64,000 bases of DNA, from the NCBI RefSeq assembly GCF_003675325.1, contig NZ_CP033073.1, forward strand, positions 1,054,001 to 1,118,000. The letters run 5' to 3'. Every line of letters starts with the position of its first letter. The stretch's first letter is position 1. Below the pieces are notes generated by a model, which made no database searches, was not told where the DNA came from, and saw only the letters and a list, made by a program, of their open reading frames with translations. Source of the stretch: Streptomyces dangxiongensis. Lineage in GTDB: Bacteria; Actinomycetota; Actinomycetes; Streptomycetales; Streptomycetaceae. The position numbers and the translations under genes were made by a program. Positions 39,673 to 47,353 of this stretch are shown piece after piece.

Positions 39673-42207
39673 TCAGTCGCCCAGGTGGCCGGTGACGATC
39701 TCGGCGGCCTTGCGCAGCACCCGCGGGCTGCTGAGCATCTCCTCATGGCCGCAGCCCAGTTCGTGGCGGACGATCTCACCCGCCACGTAGGGCGCCCAGG
39801 CCTCGCTGGAGGCGGTCTCGGCCACCGGGCTGGGGTCGGCCGCGAACAGGTGCATGGTGCCGCTGTACTTCTCGGGCCGGTGGTTCTTCCATGCGCCGAG
39901 GTCGGTCAGCATGGTCTCGACGAAGGTCTCCGCCGCGCTCTTCCTGCCGCGCCAGGCGTAGTTCGTCGCCATGTCGGCGAACTCGGCGATGTCCTCGTAC
40001 GTGAGCGGACGCTCGTAGTCGGCGAGATCCTTGCCGTTGATCAGGAGGATCAGCTCGATGAGCCCCTGCTCGTCCCGGTCCTCCTTGTCCGTGATGTGCG
40101 GGTTGGTGTTGAACACCCCGAGGAACTCGATCTCCTCGCCGCGCTTCTGGAACTCGGCGGCGACGGCGTGGGCCAGGACGCCGCCGAAGGACCAGCCGAG
40201 GATGCGGTAGGGGCCGTGGGGCTGCACGCCGCGGATGCGGTCCGCGTAGTCCGCCGCCATGGCCGAGATGCTGTCGACGGGCGTGCCGGACTCCTGGAAG
40301 GTGTGCGACTGGAGGCCGTAGATCGGGTAGTGGAGGCTGAAGTGCTGGGCGAGAACCCCGTAGCACCAGGCCGTGCCGCCGAGGTGGCGCATGCAGAACA
40401 GCGGCCGCGCGGAGCCCTTCGTCATCAACGGCAGGAGTACGGCGAACGAGTCCTGCGGCTCCTCACCGGTGAGCCGCCGGGACAGCTCGGCCGGCGTCGG
40501 GGACTCCACGAGCATCCGGATCGGGAGTTCCAGGTCCATCTCCGCGCGCACCCGCGCCAGCAGCCGTGCCGCGAGCACCGAGGAACCGCCGAGGTCGAAG
40601 AAGCTGTCGCGCGGACCCACCTGCTCCACGCCGAGGACCTCGGCGAACAGCCGGCTGAGCATCAGCTCCGACTGCGTCAGGTGCGTCTCGACCATGGCGT
40701 TGTGCCCGACGACGGGTGCCGGCAGGGCCTTGCGGTCGAGCTTGCCGTTGGGGGTGAGCGGGAACTCCTCCAGGGCCACCACGGCGGACGGCACCATGTA
40801 CAGCGGCAGCGTCCGCGCCATGGAGTCGCGCAGCTCCTTGACGTCCGGCACCCGGCCGGCCGCGGCCGTCACGTAGGCCACGAGACGCCGGTCGCCCGGC
40901 CGGTCCTCGCGGACCGTCGCCGCGGCCTGGTCGACGTCCTCGGAGCGCTCCAGAGCGGCCTCGATCTCGCCGAGCTCCACCCGGAAGCCGTGCAACTTGA
41001 CCTGGTGGTCGGCGCGGCCGACGTACTCCAGGTCGCCGTCCGGGCGCATCCGCACCACGTCACCCGTGCGGTACATCAGACCGGTCCCGGCACCGGACCG
41101 GTCCGGCAGGAAGCGCTCGGCGGTCAGCTCCGGCCGGTTCAGGTAACCGCGGGCCACGCCCGCGCCGGCGATGAACAACTCGCCCTCGGTTCCGGGCTCG
41201 ACGGGCGCGAGATCCTCGTCGAGGACGTACAGCCGGGTGTCGCGCAGGGGCTTGCCGATGACGGCTGCCGCCTCGGGCGTGGTGACCGGGTGCACGGTGG
41301 ACCACACGGTGGTCTCGGTGGGCCCGTACCACTGGACGACCTCGGCGCCCAGCTCCAGGAGCGTCGCCGCGAGCTTCTCCGGCAGCGCCTCGCCGCCGAT
41401 GAGGATGCGCAGACCGCGCAGTGCCTCGGGGCTGACGGTGGCCAGCATGTGCCAGTGGGTGGGGGTGGCCTGGGCGGTGCCGATCTCCCTGCGGACGATC
41501 AGGTCGCCCAGTTCACGCGGGTCCTGCCCGGTGGCACGCGGCGCGATGACCGCGCGGGCACCGGTGTAGTACGGCAGGAACAGCTCGGGGACCGACATGT
41601 CGAAGGTGGCGGTGGTGACCGACAGCATGCGGTCACCGGGCCCCAGGGCCAGCCGCTCCCGCATCGCCTCCAGCAGGTTGTGCAGGGCGCGCACGGGTAT
41701 CTCGACGCCCTTGGGGGTGCCGGTGGAACCCGACGTGTAGATGACGTACGCGAGATCCTCCGGCCCCGCCGGGGCGGCCCGCTCGGCGTCCGCCAGATGA
41801 CCGGCGGGCAGCGCCGCCAGCGTCTCGGCGGTCGCGGGGTCGTCCAGCACGACCCGGGCGATGCCCAGGTCGGTGCGGTCGGCGTCGATGCGCGCCGACG
41901 TCACGAGCACGACCGGGGCGGCATCACGGACCTGGAACGTCACGCGCTCGGCGGGGTGCTCGGGATCGAGCGCGAGGTAGGCCCCGCCCGCCTTGAGCAC
42001 CGCGAGCAGCGTCACCAGCAGGTCCGTGGAGCGGGGCAGCATCACCGCGACGACGCTGTCCGGCCCCACCCCCAGGGCGACCAGGTGGCGGGCGAGGCGG
42101 TTGGCCCGCTCGTGCGCCTCCCGGAACGTCAGCTCCACACCCTCGCATTCGAGGGCCGTACGGTCGGGAGCGGTGTCGGCCCGCTCCTCCAGCGCCTTCA
42201 CCAGCAT
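39673..42207 (-). CDS. astC: Tridomain NRPS (A-PCP-TE), D-alanyl transferase, AstC-like
   Basis: 844 residues. The adenylation domain covers about 1-510 (YTSGSTGTPKG; FDMSVPEL with the Asp that binds the amino group; YGPTETTVW; YRTGDVVRM; NGKLDRKAL). The PCP follows near 560 (DLGGSS) and the thioesterase near 590-844 (GWSFGG nucleophile motif). There is no condensation domain. Published work on ansatrienin describes AstC, a tridomain NRPS that activates D-alanine and transfers it to the C11 hydroxyl; same architecture and cluster type support orthology, though alanine specificity is inferred. I chose ATG 42207, which has GGAG five bases upstream, over the GTG at 42213, which overlaps that site. 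The gene starts 42 bp after the acyltransferase stop, in the same orientation, so the two are probably co-transcribed. Confidence 0.85.
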   Translation of the reverse strand: MLVKALEERADTAPDRTALECEGVELTFREAHERANRLARHLVALGVGPDSVVAVMLPRSTDLLVTLLAVLKAGGAYLALDPEHPAERVTFQVRDAAPVVLVTSARIDADRTDLGIARVVLDDPATAETLAALPAGHLADAERAAPAGPEDLAYVIYTSGSTGTPKGVEIPVRALHNLLEAMRERLALGPGDRMLSVTTATFDMSVPELFLPYYTGARAVIAPRATGQDPRELGDLIVRREIGTAQATPTHWHMLATVSPEALRGLRILIGGEALPEKLAATLLELGAEVVQWYGPTETTVWSTVHPVTTPEAAAVIGKPLRDTRLYVLDEDLAPVEPGTEGELFIAGAGVARGYLNRPELTAERFLPDRSGAGTGLMYRTGDVVRMRPDGDLEYVGRADHQVKLHGFRVELGEIEAALERSEDVDQAAATVREDRPGDRRLVAYVTAAAGRVPDVKELRDSMARTLPLYMVPSAVVALEEFPLTPNGKLDRKALPAPVVGHNAMVETHLTQSELMLSRLFAEVLGVEQVGPRDSFFDLGGSSVLAARLLARVRAEMDLELPIRMLVESPTPAELSRRLTGEEPQDSFAVLLPLMTKGSARPLFCMRHLGGTAWCYGVLAQHFSLHYPIYGLQSHTFQESGTPVDSISAMAADYADRIRGVQPHGPYRILGWSFGGVLAHAVAAEFQKRGEEIEFLGVFNTNPHITDKEDRDEQGLIELILLINGKDLADYERPLTYEDIAEFADMATNYAWRGRKSAAETFVETMLTDLGAWKNHRPEKYSGTMHLFAADPSPVAETASSEAWAPYVAGEIVRHELGCGHEEMLSSPRVLRKAAEIVTGHLGD

Positions 42208-42249
42208 GTCCACTCCACAGGGCTCGTACGGATTCTCGCGGCGGTGCGG

Positions 42250-43176
42250 TCAGACGGCCGGGGTGCGCACCCAGCGGTTCCAGTACGGCCGCCAGCCGAC
42301 GCGGTGCCAGAACGGCATGGAGACCGGATTGAACATCGCGTGGTAGCCGACCGCCGCGCCGATGCCCATGGCGTCCAGCTCGGTGTGGACATGGTTGGCG
42401 AGGGAGGTGCCGACGCCGAGGCCGCGGTACTCCTCCTTGACGGCCTGGCAGATCAGGTGCGCCACCGGCGTAGCGGTGATCCGCGTCGCGAGCCATGCCT
42501 GCTGCGGCTCGGAGGGTTCCTCGCCGCGGTGCATACCGACGACCTGGCCCTCGTACTCGGCGACCCAGATCATCGGTTCGTCGAGCTTGAGCGACTCGGC
42601 GAGCTGCGCGCGCAACAGCTCCTCCGTGTTGTCGCGTTCGACGGCGCCGCTGACGGCAGCGTCGAAGCGCGTCTCCACCATCTGCAGCGCGTACACCTCG
42701 TCGCTGTCCTCCGGGGTGGCGCGCCGCACACGGACGTTCCCCGGCTCGGCCACAAGGTCGGTGCCCCTGAGCCGGCCGATCATCACGAACTCGGGGACGA
42801 ACCCGAAGGCGCGGAAGACCGCGGTCATCCCGACGTCACGGCTGGGCCACTCGACGGCGGCCATGGAGTCCTCACCGGGGCGCTCCGGGTGGCTCTCCAG
42901 GTACTGGTTCAGGCGCGTGAGCAGCGCGGCCATCTCATCCGGTCCGGAGACCCTGGGGGCGAACTCCCAGCGGTCCAGCGGGCCGAGCACGGCCTCCAAC
43001 TCGTCGGCGGCGACGCGGGTGTGGGTCAGCAGGCCGTGCGCGCCGTCGACCTCCAGCATCTCCTGGCCGTCGGCGGGCTCCGGCAGCGGATCGGCCTCGG
43101 GGATCATCCGGTCGACGGGGCGCAGCCGGTCGCGGTGGGCGGCCAGTACCGATTCCGCCGTCTTTCCCTGGTGCAT
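42250..43176 (-). CDS. GNAT-family acyltransferase, probable side-chain N-acyltransferase
   Basis: 308 residues from the ATG at 43176 (AGGACAGG upstream). The C-terminal half is a GNAT domain with the acyl-CoA loop in YRGLGVGTSLANHV, followed by GMHRGEE-type and FWHRVGW strands. The N-terminal half resembles a degenerate second GNAT fold. It precedes the A-PCP-TE gene by 42 bp. Ansatrienins carry a cyclohexanecarbonyl group on the D-alanyl nitrogen, and a CoA-dependent N-acyltransferase (AstF1) is reported for that step. This gene is a natural candidate by position and fold, but I cannot establish that it is the AstF1 ortholog, which could instead be an arylamine-N-acetyltransferase-type protein. 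The open frame extends upstream into a rifJ-like relic, so 43350 is an alternative, less likely, start. Confidence 0.75.
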   Translation of the reverse strand: MHQGKTAESVLAAHRDRLRPVDRMIPEADPLPEPADGQEMLEVDGAHGLLTHTRVAADELEAVLGPLDRWEFAPRVSGPDEMAALLTRLNQYLESHPERPGEDSMAAVEWPSRDVGMTAVFRAFGFVPEFVMIGRLRGTDLVAEPGNVRVRRATPEDSDEVYALQMVETRFDAAVSGAVERDNTEELLRAQLAESLKLDEPMIWVAEYEGQVVGMHRGEEPSEPQQAWLATRITATPVAHLICQAVKEEYRGLGVGTSLANHVHTELDAMGIGAAVGYHAMFNPVSMPFWHRVGWRPYWNRWVRTPAV

Positions 43177-43290
43177 GGTGTCCTGTCCTCGGCTTTCAGT
43201 CGTGTCCGTGGCGACGTCGCGGAGGAGCCGCTCCGCGGGAGACGGGGGCGTCCTGGTCGCGGTGCCGGGCGCCGGTCGGCTGTCGGTGTC

Positions 43291-43534
43291 CTTCTCCGGC
43301 AGCGCGCGGGCCGCGAGCCGGTAGCCCGCGGTGTCCGGGCCGGAGATCACTTTCAGGGGCGAGGGGGCCGGTCACCGAGTCGTGGCGGAAGTGCTCGCGC
43401 GCCCGGACGTCGGAGAAGTGGGCCTCGATCCACGGGCGGGGATAGTCGGCGAGCGCGTCCGTTCCGTGGATCTCGGGCTGACGGCTACCGAGTATGCCGA
43501 GATTCGGCCCGTTGAACAACAGGAGCCTGTTCAA
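43291..43534 (-). pseudogene. Relic of type II (amino)dehydroquinate dehydratase, rifJ-like
   Basis: From a TTG at 43534 the frame reads LFNGPNLGILG...PEIHGTDALAD, the N-terminus of a type II dehydroquinate dehydratase. It then jumps directly to YPRPWIEAHFSDVRAREHF, which normally lies about 80 residues later. After a frameshift near 43365-43375 it ends with GYRLAARAL, the family C-terminus. The deleted part holds the catalytic His region, and the N-terminal Tyr position reads His. RifJ performs aminoDHQ dehydration in AHBA biosynthesis, so this copy cannot work. It lies between the side-chain acyltransferase and AHBA synthase. The deletion joins two places that in intact homologs both read like ALAD, which suggests loss by short-repeat recombination. 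Confidence 0.8.
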
Positions 43535-43838
43535 TGCGCACCTCGCCCTATACCGGACTGCTGCGGAAGTGTTTTTTATAGCACGGCATCGACGCGTGAA
43601 CCTCGGGGTCACTGCGAGCAAGGGGACACATAGGGGGGTCCCCAGGGGAATACGCCGTTTCGGCCACCGGGTTAGCGTGCCGATCGCGACGACCCCGCCG
43701 GGGGTGACTGCCGAGGGCGTTTTCCGGTACCGGCGTCCGCGTGGACACCCGGTCCACGGGAGGCAGGCGGTGTCGACCTCCGTGACGATCGATGCGGAAG
43801 CAATTCGCATGCGCATAGACCGAGGAGTAGGGAACAGC
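43535..43838. promoter_or_regulatory. Divergent promoter region (side-chain genes / AHBA operon)
   Basis: It holds no gene. On the minus side, TATAGG (43547-43552) is a possible -10 box shortly before the rifJ relic. A T-rich patch (43571-43579) lies between it and the G-rich element at 43631-43650. On the plus side, an alternative in-frame GTG start for AHBA synthase at 43770 has a good GGGAGG site six bases upstream. Confidence 0.5.
43631..43650 (+). promoter_or_regulatory. G-rich repeat TAGGGG-N6-CAGGGG, candidate regulator site (AHBA operon)
   Basis: It reads TAGGGGGGTCCCCAGGGGAA. The half-sites start 12 bp apart and the centre GGGGTCCCC is palindromic. It closely matches 47104-47123 (TAGGGGATCCCCAGGGGATT). 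It lies about 120 bp before the alternative GTG and 190 bp before the preferred ATG of AHBA synthase. Confidence 0.55.
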
Positions 43839-45002
43839 ATGAGCAGTGGTGTGCGACTGAGCTCAGACCTTCCGGCATGGCCGCAGTACGACGACGCGGA
43901 ACGGACCGGCCTGATCCGTGCGCTGGAGCAGGGGCAGTGGTGGCGCATGGGCGGCGGTGAGGTCGACGCCTTCGAGAGGGAGTTCGCCGAGTACCACGGC
44001 AGCGAGCACGCGCTGGCGGTCACCAACGGCACGCACGCGCTCGAACTGGCCCTGGAGGTCATGGGCGTCGGCCCCGGTACCGAGGTGATCGTCCCGGCCT
44101 TCACCTTCATCTCCTCCTCCCAGGCCGCGCAGCGCCTGGGAGCCGTCGTGGTGCCGGTGGACGTGGACCCGGAGACCTACTGCATCGACCCGGCCGAGAC
44201 CGAGAAGGCCATCACGCCGAGGACCCGCGCCATCATGCCCGTTCACATGGCCGGCCAACTCGCCGACATGGACGCCCTGGAGAAGGTCGCCGCCGACTCC
44301 GGCGTCCCGCTGATCCAGGATGCCGCGCACGCGCAGGGCGCCACCTGGAACGGCCGACGGGTCGGCGAGCTGGGCTCGGTCGCGGCGTTCTCCTTCCAGA
44401 ACGGCAAGCTCATGACCGCGGGAGAGGGCGGGGCCGTGCTGTTCCCGAACGCCGAGACGGCGGAGCAGGGATTCATCCGGCACAGTTGCGGACGCCCCCG
44501 CGGCGACCGCGGCTACTTCCACCGCACCTCGGGCTCCAACTTCCGGCTCAACGAGTTCTCCGCCGCTGTGCTGCGCGCCCAGCTCGGCCGCCTCGACGAG
44601 CAGATCGCCACGCGTGAGGAGCGTTGGCCGCTGCTGTCCTCGCTGCTCGCCGGGATCCCCGGCGTGGTGCCGCAGCGGCTGGACCACCGCTGCGACCGCA
44701 ACCCGCACTACATGGCCATGTTCCGCGTCCCCGGCATCACCGAGGAGCGGCGTGCCCAGGTCGTCGACACCCTCATCGAGCGCGGTCTCCCAGCCTTCGT
44801 CGCGTTCCGTTCGGTGTACCGCACGGACGCCTTCTGGGAGGCCGGCGCGCCGGACCTGTCCGTCGAGGATCTCGCCCGCCGCTGCCCCCACTCCGAGGCG
44901 CTCACCTCCGACTGCCTGTGGCTGCACCACCGGACGCTGCTCGGCACCGAGGAGCAGATGCACGAGGTCGCCGCCGTCATCGCCGACGTGCTCGGCTCAT
45001 GA
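43839..45002 (+). CDS. 3-amino-5-hydroxybenzoic acid (AHBA) synthase, RifK-like
   Basis: A 387-residue PLP enzyme of the DegT/DnrJ/EryC1 fold. It aligns in memory almost end to end with RifK (388 residues): PAWPQYDDAER, ALEQGQWWRMGG, AVTNGTHALELAL, IVPAFTFISSSQAAQRLGAV, and the PLP lysine Lys190 in FQNGKLMTAGEGGA. AHBA synthase dehydrates and aromatises 5-amino-5-deoxy-3-dehydroshikimate to AHBA, the starter unit loaded by the A-ACP module here. This gene is the hallmark that separates an ansamycin cluster from other aminotransferase-containing clusters. The ATG at 43839 matches the RifK N-terminus and has AGGAG upstream; a GTG at 43770 would add 23 residues. Its stop overlaps the next start (ATGA), so it is coupled to the rifL-like gene. 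Confidence 0.95.
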   Translation: MSSGVRLSSDLPAWPQYDDAERTGLIRALEQGQWWRMGGGEVDAFEREFAEYHGSEHALAVTNGTHALELALEVMGVGPGTEVIVPAFTFISSSQAAQRLGAVVVPVDVDPETYCIDPAETEKAITPRTRAIMPVHMAGQLADMDALEKVAADSGVPLIQDAAHAQGATWNGRRVGELGSVAAFSFQNGKLMTAGEGGAVLFPNAETAEQGFIRHSCGRPRGDRGYFHRTSGSNFRLNEFSAAVLRAQLGRLDEQIATREERWPLLSSLLAGIPGVVPQRLDHRCDRNPHYMAMFRVPGITEERRAQVVDTLIERGLPAFVAFRSVYRTDAFWEAGAPDLSVEDLARRCPHSEALTSDCLWLHHRTLLGTEEQMHEVAAVIADVLGS

Positions 45003-46123
45003 GCGCCGCGCCTCTCGGCGCCAGGCCGATCCGCACCGCCGTGGTGGGCCTCGGCTGGGCCGCACGGTCCATCTGGCTGCCCCGCCTGAGTCGGCATCCC
45101 GCGTTCACCGTGAACGCCGCGGTGGATCCCGACCCGGCCTCGCGCGCGGCCGTCGCCGCGGACCACGCCGGCACTCCGCTCCTGGCGGCTGTACACGACG
45201 TGGATCCCGCGCAGGCGGACCTGGCCGTCGTGGCCGTCCCCAACCACCTGCACTGCGAGATCGCGAGCAGCCTGCTGCTCAAGGGTGTTCCGGTCTTCCT
45301 CGAGAAGCCGGTGTGCCTGACGTCGGCGGAGGCGGAGCAGTTGGCCGAGGCCGAACGCGTCGGCGGGGCGCGGCTCCTGGCGGGCAGCGCAGCCCGCCAC
45401 CGCGCCGACATCGGGATGCTCCTGGCGAGCGTCGCCGAACTGGGCGACGTCCGTCACGTCGAGCTGTCCTGGGTTCGCGCCCGGGGCGTGCCCGACGCGG
45501 GCGGCTGGTTCACCCGGCGCCGGCTGTCGGGCGGCGGGGCCTTGCTGGACCTGGGCTGGCATCTGTTCGACATCGCCGCGCCGCTGCTGGGCTCCGCGGA
45601 CTTCGCGCAGGTCACCGGTGCGGTCTCCGGCGACTTCATCGCACAGGCCGGCGCGCGGGTCTCCTGGCGCGCCGAGGAGGAGGCCGGGCAGTCCGGCCGC
45701 GCGGCCTCCGTCCCCCCTGACGTCGAGGACACCGCCCGCGCGTTCCTCGTCACCGAGGACGGCATCTCGCTGTCGTTGCACGCCAGTTGGGCGTCGCACG
45801 AGGAGCTGGACGTCACCCGGGTCCGCGTCGACGGCAGCGCGGGCAGCGCGACCCTGCGGTGCACGTTCGGCTTCAGCCCCAACCGGCTGGCACGCCCGGA
45901 GCTGACCCTCACCCGCGACGGCGGGACCCGCACGGTTCCGGTGCCCGAGGAGCCCATCGGCACGGAGTACGACCGGCAGCTCGACGAGTTGTCCACCCGG
46001 CTGCGGGACCCGTCCGGGCCGGGCCGGGCGATCGAGGAGGTGCGCCGCACGATCGGTGCGATCGAGCGGGTCTACGCCTCGGCCCGTGCCGCGCGGAAGA
46101 CATCGCAGCCGACGCGGGCGTGA
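44999..46123 (+). CDS. Gfo/Idh/MocA-family oxidoreductase, RifL-like
   Basis: 374 residues with an N-terminal Rossmann motif (VVGLGWAARS, residues 14-23), the EKPVCLTSAEA signature of the Gfo/Idh/MocA family near residue 103, and a C-terminal alpha/beta dehydrogenase domain. The ATG overlaps the AHBA synthase stop (ATGA at 44999-45002). The order AHBA synthase, oxidoreductase, phosphatase reproduces rifK-rifL-rifM of the rifamycin cluster, where RifL is needed for formation of the aminosugar precursor (kanosamine route; UDP-glucose oxidation has been proposed). I infer the same role; its exact substrate cannot be read from sequence. Confidence 0.88.
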   Translation: MSAAPLGARPIRTAVVGLGWAARSIWLPRLSRHPAFTVNAAVDPDPASRAAVAADHAGTPLLAAVHDVDPAQADLAVVAVPNHLHCEIASSLLLKGVPVFLEKPVCLTSAEAEQLAEAERVGGARLLAGSAARHRADIGMLLASVAELGDVRHVELSWVRARGVPDAGGWFTRRRLSGGGALLDLGWHLFDIAAPLLGSADFAQVTGAVSGDFIAQAGARVSWRAEEEAGQSGRAASVPPDVEDTARAFLVTEDGISLSLHASWASHEELDVTRVRVDGSAGSATLRCTFGFSPNRLARPELTLTRDGGTRTVPVPEEPIGTEYDRQLDELSTRLRDPSGPGRAIEEVRRTIGAIERVYASARAARKTSQPTRA

Positions 46124-46218
46124 CCGGCCGCCGGTCCGTCGGTGCCGCTGCCCCCACCCCCGCGCGAGCGGTTCCCCGCCCGTCCCCGCCGTCCCACGAA
46201 AGAGAGCGCCACAGCACC

Positions 46219-46926
46219 ATGGACAGTCTTGGAACCAGCCAAGACCCCGCCGCCCCCGGCGCCCGTGCCCAGCGGGCGGAACCCGTCGGCGCGGTCGTCT
46301 TCGACCTCGACGGGGTGCTCGTCGACAGCTTCGCGGTGATGCGCGAGGCGTTCCACACCGCCTACGCCGAGGTGGTGGGGCACGGCGAGCCGCCGTTCGA
46401 GGAGTACGAGCGGCACCTGGGCCGCTACTTTCCCGACATCATGCGGATCATGGGCCTGCCGCTGGAGATGGAGGGGCCGTTCGTCCGTGAGAGCTATCGG
46501 CTCGCACACCTCGTCCCGGTCTTCGACGGTGTTCCCGAGATGCTGAGGGAGCTGCGGGCGCAGGGGATCCGGCTCGCCGTGGCCACCGGCAAGAGCGGTC
46601 CGCGAGCCCGATCGCTCCTCGAACAGCTCGGCCTGCTCGACCTGTTCACCGTCGTGATCGGTTCGGACGAGGTGGAGCGCCCCAAGCCGGCACCGGACAT
46701 CGTGCTCAAGGCCCTGGGTGTGCTCGGCTCCGACCCGTCGCGGACGGTCATGATCGGCGACGCGGTCACCGATCTCGCCAGTGCGCGGGGCGCGGGCGTC
46801 GCCGCGATCGCCGCCCTGTGGGGCGAGAGCGACGAGGAGACCCTCCTTGCCGAGGATCCCGACATCGTCCTGCGCAAGCCGTCGGAGCTGCTGGAGGTGT
46901 GCGTCGGCGCATCCCGGACGTTCTGA
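46219..46926 (+). CDS. HAD-family phosphatase, RifM-like
   Basis: 235 residues. HAD motif I is FDLDGVLVDS near residue 28, with the Thr/Ser of motif II in VATGKSG, Lys in RPKPAPDIV (motif III) and the acidic pair in MIGDAVTDL (motif IV); a helical cap lies between motifs I and II. This is the beta-phosphoglucomutase/phosphoglycolate-phosphatase branch, like RifM, which belongs to the kanosamine-supplying part of AHBA biosynthesis. It is the last gene before the strong terminator at 46946, and starts 95 bp after the rifL-like gene, in the same operon. Confidence 0.88.
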   Translation: MDSLGTSQDPAAPGARAQRAEPVGAVVFDLDGVLVDSFAVMREAFHTAYAEVVGHGEPPFEEYERHLGRYFPDIMRIMGLPLEMEGPFVRESYRLAHLVPVFDGVPEMLRELRAQGIRLAVATGKSGPRARSLLEQLGLLDLFTVVIGSDEVERPKPAPDIVLKALGVLGSDPSRTVMIGDAVTDLASARGAGVAAIAALWGESDEETLLAEDPDIVLRKPSELLEVCVGASRTF

Positions 46927-46945
46927 CCGACCGGCCTGCCGCACC

Positions 46946-46969
46946 GACCCCGCCCCTCAGGGCGGGGTC
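46946..46969 (+). terminator. Rho-independent-type terminator after the AHBA operon
   Basis: A perfect 10-bp stem (GACCCCGCCC / GGGCGGGGTC) with a CTCA loop, 19 bp after the phosphatase stop and followed by TTCGCATTTCC. It separates the AHBA synthase operon from the aminoDAHP synthase/CHC operon. Confidence 0.85.
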
Positions 46970-47092
46970 TTCGCATTTCCCGCCGGCTCCGCCCGCAGGC
47001 CCGACCGCCTCGCGCACCGGCCGCGGCGGCCACCCCTCCCAGCGGGGGCATGCCACCTGACCAGGCTTCGACATGCGCGTCACGGCGGCAGT

Positions 47093-47123
47093 TAGGGGGG
47101 CAGTAGGGGATCCCCAGGGGATT
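47093..47123 (+). promoter_or_regulatory. Triple G-rich TAGGGG element, candidate regulator site (aminoDAHP/CHC operon)
   Basis: TAGGGG at 47093, TAGGGG at 47104 and CAGGGG at 47115: three half-sites exactly 11 bp apart, one helical turn. The core TAGGGGATCCCCAGGGG contains a perfect 10-bp palindrome. It lies about 135 bp before the leader ORF. The rest of 46970-47257 (about 290 bp) holds no gene that I can support. Confidence 0.6.
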
Positions 47124-47257
47124 GGGGCGGCGGCGCTTCGGTGAGAGGCTCGAACAGGACCATTCGCGGGGCGCCGGCCTATCGACCGGGCTGTCGCGAG
47201 GAAATACTTCCGACCCCCTGAGAATCACCGCTCCGGAAATCCGGGAGAGGAGATTCG

Positions 47258-47353
47258 GTGGAGTACACCGCACAGGGGTCACCATCCGTTCCCGACCTGT
47301 TGCGGCGCCCGGCAGAGGCTGCCGAAGGGCCTTCGAGGATCGTTCTCCTATGA
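47258..47353 (+). CDS. Putative 31-residue leader ORF coupled to aminoDAHP synthase
   Basis: A GTG at 47258 is preceded by the strongest Shine-Dalgarno sequence in the region (GGGAGAGGAG, ending about 6 bases before). The frame runs 31 codons and its TGA overlaps the ATG of the aminoDAHP synthase gene (ATGA, 47350-47353). The synthase itself has only a weak, distant ribosome site, so translational coupling is plausible. The peptide has no recognisable family or membrane segment. It could be a regulatory leader peptide or just a coupling device; expression is not shown. Confidence 0.4.
   Translation: MEYTAQGSPSVPDLLRRPAEAAEGPSRIVLL

Noticed and set aside
42250..43176. Reading the acyltransferase as the RifF-type amide synthase that closes the macrolactam
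   Set aside because: RifF belongs to the arylamine N-acetyltransferase fold with a Cys-His-Asp triad; this protein has GNAT motifs and no such triad.
42250..43350. Extending the GNAT protein upstream to 43350
   Set aside because: The added residues are the C-terminus of the rifJ relic plus a low-complexity stretch. The ATG at 43176 has a ribosome site and begins the conserved protein.
43196..44110. Minus-strand ORF spanning AHBA synthase
   Set aside because: Its N-terminal two thirds is a shadow of AHBA synthase. Only the last part holds real signal, which I report separately as the rifJ-like relic.
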